From NCBI RefSeq assembly GCF_006175995.1, contig NZ_VDMB01000021.1, forward strand, positions 1-56,932: 56,932 bases of DNA, given 5' to 3'. Below the pieces are notes generated by a model, which ran no database searches, was not told the DNA's origin, and saw nothing but the letters and a program-made list of their open reading frames with translations. Of this stretch, positions 34,848 to 43,059 are shown piece after piece (position 1 is the first letter of the stretch; every line of letters begins with the position of its first letter). This stretch comes from Desulfobotulus mexicanus (GTDB taxonomy: Bacteria > Desulfobacterota > Desulfobacteria > Desulfobacterales > ASO4-4). The position numbers were made by a program, and so were the translations under genes.

Positions 34848-36167
34848 TCATGGTTCTCTTAAGGGAATACGTATGCTGAAGGTGCTGCCTTTGCCCGGTG
34901 TGCTGCGGACGTTAATGTCGCCGCCGAGCTGATGCATGATATTGTATGAGATGTTGAGGCCAAGACCTGTTCCCTTTCCCACGGGTTTGGTGGTGAAAAA
35001 GGGGTCGAAAATTTTAGGGAGAATGTCTTCGGGAATGCCTTCTCCGGAATCTGTTATATCCACAACAATGAAGGAATTATCAATGAATGTAGCCAGGGTT
35101 ATGGTTCCCTGTTTTTCAATGGCCTGGGCCGCATTGATTAAAATATTCATGAAAACCTGACTGAGTTTCTGCGGAACCGAAAGAATCTGGGGGATGGGCT
35201 GAAATTCTCTGATAATTTCTGCTTTATATTTAACCTCGTTTCGTACAATATTCAGTGTGGACTCCAGGCATTGGTGGATGTCCGTTAATTCTGTATCTAT
35301 TTTCCCTGTGTGGGAAAAATCCTTTAAGTCAGACACAATGCGGGCTACCCGTTCTATGCCTTCTAAAGATTCAGTAATGACGGCCTGATGGTCTTCACGG
35401 ATAAAATCCAGATCAATCCGGGCACGGATTTTTTTTATTTTTTCTCTGGTTGCAGTAGAGTCTTTTTTATTCTCAATATCTTTTTCCAGCCTGTCAAAGG
35501 CATCAAAAAGTTCAAAAATATCTTCAAAATAATCGCGTACGGTGCCAAGGTTGCTTTTGACAAAACCGACGGGATTGTTGATTTCATGGGCAACGCCTGC
35601 GGCCAGTTGTCCCAGCGAAGCCATTTTCTCCGACTGTATGAGCTGGGACTGGGTTTGCCTTAAATTTTTCAGGGTGTTCTGCAGATCCATGGTATTTTTT
35701 TCAACCATACGCTCAAGGTTGTGGCTGTACTCTATGAGCTGTTTTTCCTTTTGGATCTGGTCACTGATATCCCTAATATAATAAATATCAACGGGGGTAT
35801 TTTCAAGGGGACGTATGCAGTGTGCCACCTCCACGGGAGTACCGTATTCGGACTCCGGGAGAAGCAGCAGCCCCCGGCCTTCATTGCCCATGAGCAGAAT
35901 TTCTTTTATGGTCTGGCTCTGATTGCCAACTTTTGCATCATGCTGGCAGAGTGTTTTCATATGACTGTTCATGTAAAGAATTTCCCCGGTTATTTCGGGG
36001 CTGTCCTGCACAAGAACAATGCCTATGGCAGCTCTGGCAGCCGTTTCTGCTAAAATACGGGCGGTTTCTGAGTGAAAAAAATGAGGGGAATTCATAATGT
36101 CCCGGAGATTTTGTTTGATAAAAACACTGTTTTTTATACCATAGCGAAGCTGAGGGCCTTTGTCCAT
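34848..36167 (-). CDS. Cytoplasmic histidine kinase with PAS-like sensor
   Basis: The 439-residue kinase has a PAS-like N-terminal region (about 30-145), a coiled coil, the HisKA box 'QLAAGVAHEINNPVGFVKSN' and a HATPase domain with 'FMNILINAAQAI', '[20 protein letters not shown]' and 'GGDINVRSTPGKGSTFSI'. No transmembrane stretch is visible. The start is uncertain: ATG at 36167 has only a weak AAGG, and ATG at 36095 ('MNSPHFFHSETARI') is possible. It leads the six-gene minus-strand operon and is the likely input to the hybrid kinase and receivers downstream. Confidence 0.9.
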   Translation of the reverse strand: MDKGPQLRYGIKNSVFIKQNLRDIMNSPHFFHSETARILAETAARAAIGIVLVQDSPEITGEILYMNSHMKTLCQHDAKVGNQSQTIKEILLMGNEGRGLLLLPESEYGTPVEVAHCIRPLENTPVDIYYIRDISDQIQKEKQLIEYSHNLERMVEKNTMDLQNTLKNLRQTQSQLIQSEKMASLGQLAAGVAHEINNPVGFVKSNLGTVRDYFEDIFELFDAFDRLEKDIENKKDSTATREKIKKIRARIDLDFIREDHQAVITESLEGIERVARIVSDLKDFSHTGKIDTELTDIHQCLESTLNIVRNEVKYKAEIIREFQPIPQILSVPQKLSQVFMNILINAAQAIEKQGTITLATFIDNSFIVVDITDSGEGIPEDILPKIFDPFFTTKPVGKGTGLGLNISYNIMHQLGGDINVRSTPGKGSTFSIRIPLREP

Positions 36168-36234
36168 TGCCTTGTTTTACAGGCGGCCTTTTTCAGGAAA
36201 AAATAACAGCCTCTTTTGTCTGAAAGGAGTTTTT

Positions 36235-36408
36235 ATGGGGTCCATGGATGAGCAGATACTGCGTACCACCAAGGAAATGGTGGTAAAATTCATAGAGGTG
36301 GGCCGGGTTTCGCCCACCACCTTTGAGGATATTTTTAAAAATGTGTACAGGACCGTGTGTGAGGCTGTGGAGGAAAATTCCCTGCCAAAGGAAAAGAAGG
36401 AAGGTTAG
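36235..36408 (+). CDS. Conserved small protein of 57 residues
   Basis: This short acidic/basic helical protein begins 'MGSMDEQILRTTKEMVVKFIEVG' and is preceded by GAAAGGAGTTTTT, an excellent ribosome-binding site at 36235. I recall similar ~60-residue proteins being common in Desulfobacterota, but they have no established function. The pattern of its first helices is vaguely like the N-terminal part of MucR regulators, without the zinc finger. It is divergent from the histidine kinase, and the following Rpn-type frame overlaps its 3' end. Confidence 0.7.
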   Translation: MGSMDEQILRTTKEMVVKFIEVGRVSPTTFEDIFKNVYRTVCEAVEENSLPKEKKEG

Positions 36409-37384
36409 TTCAGGGGAGGCCTTCCTCTTCCATGTTTTTTTCAAGAAGATTTTAGATGTAGAGGGCCATGCAGAGGAACTGGTACGCTCATCCCTGCCAC
36501 CTGCCATACTTGAGGGACTAGATCTGAGTACCCTGAAGGAGGAAAAGGGTTCCTTTTTGGGTGAGGAATTATCAGAGTATTTTTCTGATCTCCTTTACAC
36601 CTGCCAGTTTAAAGGTGCGCTGATCCGTATCGCCCTTTTGTTTGAGCATAAAAGCTATGTGGATCATGATCTTCCTTTTCAGATTCATTTATACACGGGT
36701 GGTTTCTGGGAACGCTGCCGTAAGCAGAAGATAGAACGAACCCCCATAATTCCCATAGTGATTTATCATGGAGAAAGAAAATGGCAGCCCGGTCTTCTCA
36801 GTGACTGCTTTAAAGAGCTGCCCTCTATGATAAAGCCCTTCATTCCGGATTCAGAGTACATTTTTGTGGATCTTTCAAACTGGTCAGATGAAGAGATCAA
36901 TAATAAGCTCTTTGCCATGGTTTCCATGAAGTTCTGTATGCTCATTTTAAAGAACATTTTTGATCCTGATAAGCTGAAAGACAATATAAAGGAATATTTT
37001 GAGCTGGCATCTTCATTATTTGAAGATGAAGAAGGTCTGAAGATAATCAAAAATGCCATCGAGTACATTTTTAAAGCCACAGATCTTCAGCCTGAATATG
37101 TGGCTGAGACCATAGGTACTGTAAGCCTGAAAGGAAAGGAGCTTGCCATGACTACAGCGGAAAGATTGATGAATGAGGGCCGTAATCAAGGCGAAGAAAT
37201 TGGTGTGCTTAAGGGCATGTACAACGAGAAGTATCAGACCATCATGGAGCTTCGGGATTTCAAAATGAAGCCCGAGGAGATAGCCAAGATTACAAGGCTT
37301 ACCCCCGAAAAAGTTAAGGAAGTCCTTGCTGCCGGTGACAAGGGTCTGGATCTGCTCATAGGCAATAATGCCACCAAGCATTAG
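36323..37384 (+). CDS. Rpn-type PD-(D/E)xK nuclease/putative transposase, start codon uncertain
   Basis: The protein matches the Rpn/YhgA family of recombination-promoting nucleases. Family-like sequence begins at about 36430 ('HVFFKKILDVEGHAEELV', 'SLPPAILEGLDLSTL'), followed by the active-site stretch 'SDLLYTCQFKG...ALLFEHKSY', with Asp, then Glu and Lys as EHK. The C-terminus has an Arg/Glu-rich linker and an HTH-like tail 'MKPEEIAKITRLTPEKVKEV'. No ATG, GTG or TTG lies just before the family part. The only in-frame start, 36323, is inside the upstream 57-codon gene in another frame and would add about 36 alien residues. The native N-terminus may therefore be lost. Confidence 0.65.
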   Translation: MRIFLKMCTGPCVRLWRKIPCQRKRRKVSSGEAFLFHVFFKKILDVEGHAEELVRSSLPPAILEGLDLSTLKEEKGSFLGEELSEYFSDLLYTCQFKGALIRIALLFEHKSYVDHDLPFQIHLYTGGFWERCRKQKIERTPIIPIVIYHGERKWQPGLLSDCFKELPSMIKPFIPDSEYIFVDLSNWSDEEINNKLFAMVSMKFCMLILKNIFDPDKLKDNIKEYFELASSLFEDEEGLKIIKNAIEYIFKATDLQPEYVAETIGTVSLKGKELAMTTAERLMNEGRNQGEEIGVLKGMYNEKYQTIMELRDFKMKPEEIAKITRLTPEKVKEVLAAGDKGLDLLIGNNATKH

Positions 37385-37608
37385 TCCTTGTTGTGCACCT
37401 GAAGGCTCTCCATCTTCTCTGCTGTGGTTGCTGTACTGGCAGCCATGGCAGGGGGTAGGGGGGTATTGTTCTTTGCCCTGCTCTGTTCAAGTTCTTTGGT
37501 TTCAGCCCTCCTGTTGCAGTCCTTCAGATTCATCCTTCAGTTCAAGCTCTACGGATTCACGCTATACTGTCCCATATTTTTCCCTGTTATGTCCCTTGAT
37601 ATATTCTT

Positions 37609-40296
37609 TCAGTGGGCCTCGGACCAGTTGTTTCCAAAGGCAAGGTTGACAAGGAGAGGCACCTTGAGGGCAGCCACATTTTCCATGATCTGCCTGACCA
37701 TTCCTGCGGTTTTTTCCTTTTCCTCTTCCGGCACTTCAAAAACCAGTTCGTCATGTACGGTCAGCAGCATCTGGGTCTGCATGGAGTTTTCCTTTAAAGC
37801 CGCATCCATCTGAATCATGGCCATTTTGATGAGATCTGCGGCAGAACCCTGTATGGGTGTATTCACGGCAATTCGTTCGGCCATCTGCCTCAGGTTGTGG
37901 TTGGGGCTGTTTATGTCGGGCAGGGGGCGGATACGGCCAAAAAGGGTGGTGGTGAAGCCCTTTTCCCTGGCTTCTTCCACGGTTTTTTCCATAAAGGCCT
38001 TTACGCCAGCATAGCGTGCGAAATAGTGGGTGATATAGGTTTTGGCCATTTTCTGGCTTATGCCCAGTTCTCCTGCCAGCTTGTAAGGGCCCATGCCATA
38101 CATAATGCCGAAGTTGATGGTTTTTGCCTGACGCCGTAGTTCTTCTGTCATGAATTCCGGGAAAACCTGAAAAATCTCCGCAGCGGTTCTTGTGTGAATG
38201 TCTTCGTTTTCTTTAAAGGATTCCATGAGAATCCTGTCTTCGGAATAATGGGCCAGAAGGCGCAGCTCAATCTGCGAATAATCCGCAGCCATCATGCTCC
38301 ATCCTTCATGGGGGATGAAAACCTTACGGATTTCCCGGCCTTCCTCCGTGCGGATTGGAATGTTCTGCAGATTGGGGTTGGAGCTTGAAAGACGGCCCGT
38401 GGCAGTTACTCCCTGATTGAAGCTGGTATGGATTCTGCCGCTTGCAGGGTGTGCCAGTTCCTGCAGGGCATCGGCATAGGTGTTTTTAAGCTTGGTAAGG
38501 GTTCTGTGCCGCAGCACCTTTGCCGGAAGGGGATGTTTGTCCGCAAGGCTTTCCAGCACGGAAACATCCGTGGAATAGCCCGTCTTCTTTTTGGTCTTTT
38601 TCTGTACGGGCAGCCCTAGAACCTCAAAGAGAATATGGCCCATCTGCTGGGGAGAATTGATATTGAACTCCGAGCCTGCCAGTTCATGGATTTCTACGGT
38701 GATGGAAGAAAGCTCCTTTTCCATGGATGCCGAAAGGTTGCGGAGCTTTTCCCGGTCAACGGCAATGCCCCTTTCTTCCATGCGCATGAGAACCGGAACA
38801 AGGGGCATTTCAAGGGTTTCAAATAGGGTTGTGAGCTTTTTTTCTTCCAGCTCAGGTTGAAGTTTTTTCCAGAGGGCAAGGGTGATATCCGCATCCTCAC
38901 AGGCATAGGGCAGGGCTTTTTCCAAGGATGCATGTTCAAAACCCATCCCTTTTTTAGGCACCACATCTTTATATTGAATGGTTCTGTGGCCCAGCATGTC
39001 CATGGCCAGTGCATCCAGACTGTGGCTGCTGCGGGTGGGATCAATGAGATAGCTTGTAATGAGGGTGTCTTTTAAGGGGCCTTCAAGGCTGATTCCCTGA
39101 CGGGAGAGCACTGTCCAGTCGTATTTGAGATTCTGGGCAACTTTGATGATATCCGGATCAGAAAAAAGGCCTTCAAGTTCTTCTCTGATCTCTTTAAGGG
39201 AAAGCTGGGCAGGGAAGTCTTCACCCAGATGCCCCAGTGGAATATAAACCCCCTGATCCTCTTTCCAGCTGAAAGAGATACCCACAAGACCTGCGGACAG
39301 GGCATCAAGACCTGTTGTTTCCGTATCAAAGGCCATGATGCCTGCTTTTTTTATGGCTTCTGCGGCAATTTTTAAATCTTTTATGCTGAAGATGGCCTGA
39401 TAATCCTTCACGACTTCTGATTTTTCCGGGGCAGTGCTGCCTTCTGCGCTAAAGCTTTCCTGAAGCTGACGGAAATCAAGCTCCCGGAAAAGGGATACCA
39501 GTAAGGCATTGTCGCTATCTTTTTTTCGCCACTCTTCGGGTTTGAATTCTATGGGCGCATGGCAGTCTATGGCCGCCAGCTTCCGGCTTAAAAAGGCCTT
39601 TTCCCTGTTGTTTGCGAGGTTTTCCACCACCTTTTTTTTGCCCATTAAAGGAAGGGCCTCATAGATTTTTTCAAGGCTTCCGTATTCTTTTATCAGGGCT
39701 GTGGCGGTTTTGGGTCCGATGCCGGGTACACCGGGAATATTGTCGGAGCTGTCTCCGGTCAGGGCCATCATATCCACGATTCCCCTTGCATCAAAACCGA
39801 ATTTTTCCTTTAAAAGCGCCACATCGCTCCAGACATCCTTCATGGGGTCAAAGATTCTCGTGTTTTCATCCACAAGCTGCAGAAAATCCTTGTCCCCTGT
39901 CACCAGCACCACATGGAATCCTGCATTTTTTGCCTGTAGTGCAAGCGTGCCCGCAAGGTCATCGGCTTCCCATCCTTCCATGCGGAGAATGGGAAGGCCA
40001 AGGGCTTTGGTGATGGTATGGATGCGGTCAATCTGGCATACAAGGTCTTCCGGCATGGGGGGTCGGTTGGCCTTGTATTCCGGGTATATTTCATGGCGGA
40101 AGGTGGGGCCTTTGGCATCAAAGAGCACGCCGGCATATTCGGGGCTATAGCTTTCCATGAGTTTTATGATGGTTCGGGTGAAACCGAAGGTGGCATTGGT
40201 GGGTTCACCTTTAGAGCTGGAAAGGTTGCGTATGGCGTGATAGCTTCGGTAAATATAGGCGGAACCGTCTATGAGATAAAGGGTGGGTGCTGTCAT
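37609..40296 (-). CDS. polA: DNA polymerase I
   Basis: This 895-residue polymerase acts in repair and Okazaki fragment maturation. The 5'-3' exonuclease domain is at about 1-290 ('LYLIDGSAYIYRSYHAIRNL', 'GDSSDNIPGVPGIGPKTA'). The proofreading 3'-5' exonuclease is at about 310-490 with 'MAFDTETTGLDAL' intact. The polymerase domain is at about 520-895 ('MMAADYSQIELRLLAHYS', 'RRQAKTINFGIMYGMG', 'LLTVHDELVFEVP'). All catalytic motifs are present. ATG at 40296 follows AAGGAAGCAGGGCC; the longer open frame upstream lacks homology. The 224 bases beyond its stop hold only a possible ORF relic. Confidence 0.97.
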   Translation of the reverse strand: MTAPTLYLIDGSAYIYRSYHAIRNLSSSKGEPTNATFGFTRTIIKLMESYSPEYAGVLFDAKGPTFRHEIYPEYKANRPPMPEDLVCQIDRIHTITKALGLPILRMEGWEADDLAGTLALQAKNAGFHVVLVTGDKDFLQLVDENTRIFDPMKDVWSDVALLKEKFGFDARGIVDMMALTGDSSDNIPGVPGIGPKTATALIKEYGSLEKIYEALPLMGKKKVVENLANNREKAFLSRKLAAIDCHAPIEFKPEEWRKKDSDNALLVSLFRELDFRQLQESFSAEGSTAPEKSEVVKDYQAIFSIKDLKIAAEAIKKAGIMAFDTETTGLDALSAGLVGISFSWKEDQGVYIPLGHLGEDFPAQLSLKEIREELEGLFSDPDIIKVAQNLKYDWTVLSRQGISLEGPLKDTLITSYLIDPTRSSHSLDALAMDMLGHRTIQYKDVVPKKGMGFEHASLEKALPYACEDADITLALWKKLQPELEEKKLTTLFETLEMPLVPVLMRMEERGIAVDREKLRNLSASMEKELSSITVEIHELAGSEFNINSPQQMGHILFEVLGLPVQKKTKKKTGYSTDVSVLESLADKHPLPAKVLRHRTLTKLKNTYADALQELAHPASGRIHTSFNQGVTATGRLSSSNPNLQNIPIRTEEGREIRKVFIPHEGWSMMAADYSQIELRLLAHYSEDRILMESFKENEDIHTRTAAEIFQVFPEFMTEELRRQAKTINFGIMYGMGPYKLAGELGISQKMAKTYITHYFARYAGVKAFMEKTVEEAREKGFTTTLFGRIRPLPDINSPNHNLRQMAERIAVNTPIQGSAADLIKMAMIQMDAALKENSMQTQMLLTVHDELVFEVPEEEKEKTAGMVRQIMENVAALKVPLLVNLAFGNNWSEAH

Positions 40297-40404
40297 GGCC
40301 CTGCTTCCTTGGAATAAGTTGGTGTTTACCCGTAAAGGGGAATACACAATAAAATAAAGATCTGTACCATGGGCTTTTTTAAAGGACAAGAAAAGGAGAG
40401 AACC

Positions 40405-40830
40405 ATGAGTAAAGGACGCATACTGAAAGAGGATGTGGATATTCAATCGGCTCTTAAGGATGCAAAGATCATTGCTGTTTTAGGTATGAGCCCTAAGCCT
40501 GAGCGGGATTCCAACAAGGTGGGCCGCTATATGATGGCTGCCGGTTATGATCTGATTCCCGTGAATCCGGCAAAGGGAGAAATCCTTGGTCTGGTTGTGC
40601 AGGAAAAGATAGAAGATCTGGCACCGGGTTCCGTGGATATTCTGGATGTGTTCAGGAAGTCAGAGGATGTGGCAGGCCATGTGGATGCGGCCATATCCTT
40701 AAAGCCAAAGCTTGTCTGGATGCAGCTGGGTGTGGAGAACATGGAGGCTGCGGAAAGGCTTATGGCGGCTGGCATTGACGTGATTATGGATAAATGCATC
40801 AAGGTGGAACATGCAAGACTTGTTGTCTGA
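40405..40830 (+). CDS. CoA-binding protein (YccU-like)
   Basis: The 141-residue protein has a Rossmann-type CoA-binding domain: 'IIAVLGMSPKPERDSNKVGRYM', 'YDLIPVNPAKGEILG', 'VDILDVFRKSEDV' and the closing 'DVIMDKCIKVEHARL'. The same domain occurs in succinyl-CoA and ADP-forming acyl-CoA synthetases, but the stand-alone form has no settled role. ATG at 40405 follows AAAGGAGAGAACC. It is divergent from polA and overlaps the small zinc-ribbon gene downstream by 20 bases if that gene starts at 40811. Confidence 0.9.
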   Translation: MSKGRILKEDVDIQSALKDAKIIAVLGMSPKPERDSNKVGRYMMAAGYDLIPVNPAKGEILGLVVQEKIEDLAPGSVDILDVFRKSEDVAGHVDAAISLKPKLVWMQLGVENMEAAERLMAAGIDVIMDKCIKVEHARLVV

Positions 40831-41053
40831 GAATAAAAGGGCAGGGGGAACGGGATACAGGGAGCGGCGGAAAAAATCCCGTATGGAGCCATGCCACTGG
40901 TGCCGTAATACGGCTCCCTTTGTCTGGCAGTGCCGCTGCGGTCTGAGGATATGTCAGACCTGTATGGATGAGAATTTCTGGGGGCTGTCCTGCAACGGTA
41001 TTACCTGGGTCTGTCCGGATTGCGGAGAGCAGAACGGCTTTGGGAATCACTGA
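40811..41053 (+). CDS. Small cysteine-rich zinc-ribbon protein
   Basis: The C-terminal 56 residues are dense in metal-ligand pairs: 'CHWC', 'CRCG', 'CQTC', a lone Cys in 'LSCNG' and 'CPDCG'. The pattern suggests two zinc-ribbon or treble-clef knuckles. I do not recognise a named family. The start is uncertain: ATG at 40811 overlaps the CoA-binding gene and has no clear ribosome-binding site, while ATG at 40883 ('MEPCHWC') starts right at the zinc part. The IS200/IS605 element begins only a few bases after its TGA. Confidence 0.65.
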   Translation: MQDLLSENKRAGGTGYRERRKKSRMEPCHWCRNTAPFVWQCRCGLRICQTCMDENFWGLSCNGITWVCPDCGEQNGFGNH

Positions 41054-41054
41054 A

Positions 41055-41250
41055 CCTCCCCATGGCTAAAGCCAGGGGGTTCTGACAGCAAGGGCTGCAT
41101 CTCTTCGTGGCTCTCGCCTTACGGCTACAGCATCCACGACCTCGATACATTCCGATCTGTCTTTGACGGACGAACAGCTCTGTCTCCGGATACCGAAGCT
41201 CGAAGGCACAGACCTCCGACTTGCTGTTTCTGTTACCCTTGACATCGCCC
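41055..41250 (-). ncRNA. Predicted omega/reRNA scaffold overlapping the tnpB 3' end
   Basis: In IS605 elements the guide RNA is transcribed from the 3' end of tnpB through the right end, with its guide lying just outside the element. By position, the scaffold here should cover roughly 41055-41250 on the minus strand. The guide would read into the last bases of the zinc-ribbon gene (below 41055). No fold was computed; this is inference from family behaviour plus the non-domain-like tnpB C-terminus. Confidence 0.45.
41058..41078. repeat. IS605 right-end hairpin
   Basis: CCCC-A-TGGCT-AA-AGCCA-GGGG folds into an imperfect hairpin, identical to the left-end copy at 43027. It overlaps the tnpB stop codon at 41066. 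In this family TnpA recognises such subterminal hairpins. Confidence 0.85.
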
Positions 41251-42571
41251 GTCGCAGCAGCGGTTCCGCAGCCGACCAGTCTTTATTCGCCTGATGGATG
41301 CCAAGGGTGTTGTTGCTACAATGTTTTGCCAGAAAAGCCGAAAATAGATCCCTTTGAGCCGTTACACCACAACTGCAAATATGATGACGCTGGCTGAGGG
41401 ATTTTTTCTTGATAGTGCCGCAGATACAGGTTTGGGAAAGGCGGGTTGTCCGGGTATTTATCAGCTCAACACCACCGCCAGCATTTGCAGCTTTGCGGGT
41501 TATTTCAGTGATAAACATTCCTGGGCCACGCACTGAAACACTGCGCCCATAGTTTTTCTGGAAGGATTTATAGGATAATTGTTCCGTCTTTACATTTTTG
41601 CCAAGGCTTAGAATTTTGTTGCAAAGCTCTCCATGCTGTTTTTTTCTGGTTGCAGCAAGTTTTCTTTGACATTCAGCAATCTGTTTTTGGCGTTTTTTGT
41701 ATCGGTTTGAGCGGTGCCATTTCCGTGATCCTTTTTTTATCGTACCATCCTCATTGTAGTTATCGGGATTGCTTGCCCTGCGGCTTCTGTCCTGGGCTCG
41801 CTGTTTGCGTCTGATTTCTTTCCATGGCTGGACGACTTCATCACAAAATTGAGTGAGAACGGCATTTTTTGTGCCGACAATGGCAATGGTTGAAGGGCCA
41901 ATATCCAGACCGCATATATCCTCTGAAAGCTCATTTTTTCTCTTTTGATGGGGTTTTCCCTCAAGGACAAGCTGAACAAACCAGCAGATTTTACCTTTGA
42001 TGGTCCGTTTTATAAGACGCAGATATTTAACCCGGCATGAAAGGGCATGAGCCTCGACACCATGTTTATCCTTCAGATCAAACCTTGAAGCTATATCAAG
42101 ACCGTTCCAGAGAACACGCCCCTTCCTCCATCGAATACCCGAAGCATTGCTTTTGCCTTCAATGGAGGTGAACCAACCGTATCTTTTGAAACGGGGTCTT
42201 CCCCGTCCACCAAAGGCATATTCTTTTACGGCATTAAACGCTCTTGAGGCTGTCTTCTGGATTGTGAATGCATCAAGGTGATCCCCAAGCCAGCAGGCTT
42301 TACAGGTTTTTGCTGCAAAGGCATGAATGCTGTATTCTTTAAAATCAAACCTGTTATTGCACTCATTGAATAGGGCAGTTCTTTCTTTACTTTTGGGAGT
42401 TTTGCGTGCAGCTCGAAACATCTTTGATTCACGCATGAGATCCAGCCTGCGCAAAGACTCACGCAAGCAGGCGTTGTACAGGTTCCTTCCCGCATCCAGA
42501 CGCACATCAAGCACTGCCTCGTCATGGGGTGTTGTTATCAGCGGTATCTCATGTATGAAGGTTTCAGTCAT
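41066..42571 (-). CDS. tnpB: TnpB, RNA-guided endonuclease of IS200/IS605
   Basis: This 501-residue TnpB is the ancestor-type relative of Cas12. The RuvC residues are present: Asp223 in 'CGLDIGPSTIAIVG', Glu330 in 'KTEQLSYKSFQ' and Asp408 in 'GVTAQRDLFSAFL'. The zinc-finger cysteines are at 382/384 and 399/401. The ~90 residues after the zinc finger are not domain-like; they read through the region that normally encodes the guide RNA scaffold and end inside the right-end hairpin. It starts 4 bases inside tnpA. The nuclease looks catalytically intact; family knowledge says it cuts DNA next to a TAM, guided by RNA from the right end. Confidence 0.93.
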   Translation of the reverse strand: MTETFIHEIPLITTPHDEAVLDVRLDAGRNLYNACLRESLRRLDLMRESKMFRAARKTPKSKERTALFNECNNRFDFKEYSIHAFAAKTCKACWLGDHLDAFTIQKTASRAFNAVKEYAFGGRGRPRFKRYGWFTSIEGKSNASGIRWRKGRVLWNGLDIASRFDLKDKHGVEAHALSCRVKYLRLIKRTIKGKICWFVQLVLEGKPHQKRKNELSEDICGLDIGPSTIAIVGTKNAVLTQFCDEVVQPWKEIRRKQRAQDRSRRASNPDNYNEDGTIKKGSRKWHRSNRYKKRQKQIAECQRKLAATRKKQHGELCNKILSLGKNVKTEQLSYKSFQKNYGRSVSVRGPGMFITEITRKAANAGGGVELINTRTTRLSQTCICGTIKKKSLSQRHHICSCGVTAQRDLFSAFLAKHCSNNTLGIHQANKDWSAAEPLLRRAMSRVTETASRRSVPSSFGIRRQSCSSVKDRSECIEVVDAVAVRREPRRDAALAVRTPWL

Positions 42572-42960
42572 CGGTTCTTCTGTTCCTCGATGTACTGTTT
42601 TATTATGGAAAGAGGCGCACCTCCTACCGTTGCCACAAAATAACTGTTTGTCCAGAGAGTTGGCAGGCGTGACTTTATAGTTGAAAATTCCTTGCGTAGT
42701 ATCCTTGATGAATAGCCTTTAAGCTGCTTTACCAACCTGTGAATGCCATATTGGGGATCAACTTCTATCAGCAGATGCACATGATCCGGCATAATTTTCA
42801 GTTCAATGACCTCAGATTGACGCTCAGAAGCAACTTGATTTATAAGATCTTTGAGCCGTTCAGCAACGGCTCCTGTCAATACTTGTCTTCTATATTTTGA
42901 ACACCATATTACATGGTATTTACAGGAGTATACGACATTGTTATTGTTTTTATATTTCAT
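42568..42960 (-). CDS. tnpA: TnpA, Y1 HUH transposase of IS200/IS605
   Basis: The 130-residue single-strand transposase has the HUH motif 'MPDHVHLLIEV' and the nucleophilic Tyr in 'LWTNSYFVATVGG', plus the N-terminal 'KYHVIWCSKYRRQVL' strand. Length and all catalytic residues are as expected, so it is probably active. I use ATG at 42960 ('MKYKNNNN'), the usual family start; the frame is open to 43005. It is followed with a 4-base overlap by tnpB. Confidence 0.93.
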   Translation of the reverse strand: MKYKNNNNVVYSCKYHVIWCSKYRRQVLTGAVAERLKDLINQVASERQSEVIELKIMPDHVHLLIEVDPQYGIHRLVKQLKGYSSRILRKEFSTIKSRLPTLWTNSYFVATVGGAPLSIIKQYIEEQKNR

Positions 42961-43014
42961 ACCTGATTTATATATCAAGAAGCTGTATATTTCAATACAA
43001 ATCAATTCAAAACC

Positions 43015-43059
43015 GTCGCCTTATATCCCCATGGCTAAAGCCAGGGGCTTTACGGCGAC
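43015..43059. repeat. IS605 left-end hairpin with outer GTCGCC arms
   Basis: The inner hairpin 43027-43047 is identical to the right-end one. Outer arms GTCGCC (43015-43020) and GGCGAC (43054-43059) lengthen the structure. It lies 5' of tnpA as expected for the element's left end. Confidence 0.8.

Larger units (their letters stand above)
41055..43059 (-). mobile_element. IS200/IS605-type insertion sequence (tnpA + tnpB)
   Basis: A complete single-strand-transposing element is present: tnpA and tnpB in the same direction with a 4-base overlap, and the same 21-base hairpin (CCCCATGGCTAAAGCCAGGGG) near both ends at 41058-41078 and 43027-43047. At the left end the hairpin is enlarged by outer GTCGCC/GGCGAC arms (43015-43020 and 43054-43059). 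No target duplication is expected for this family. The exact cleavage sites cannot be fixed without an empty site. It sits between the zinc-ribbon gene and glnE. Confidence 0.88.
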
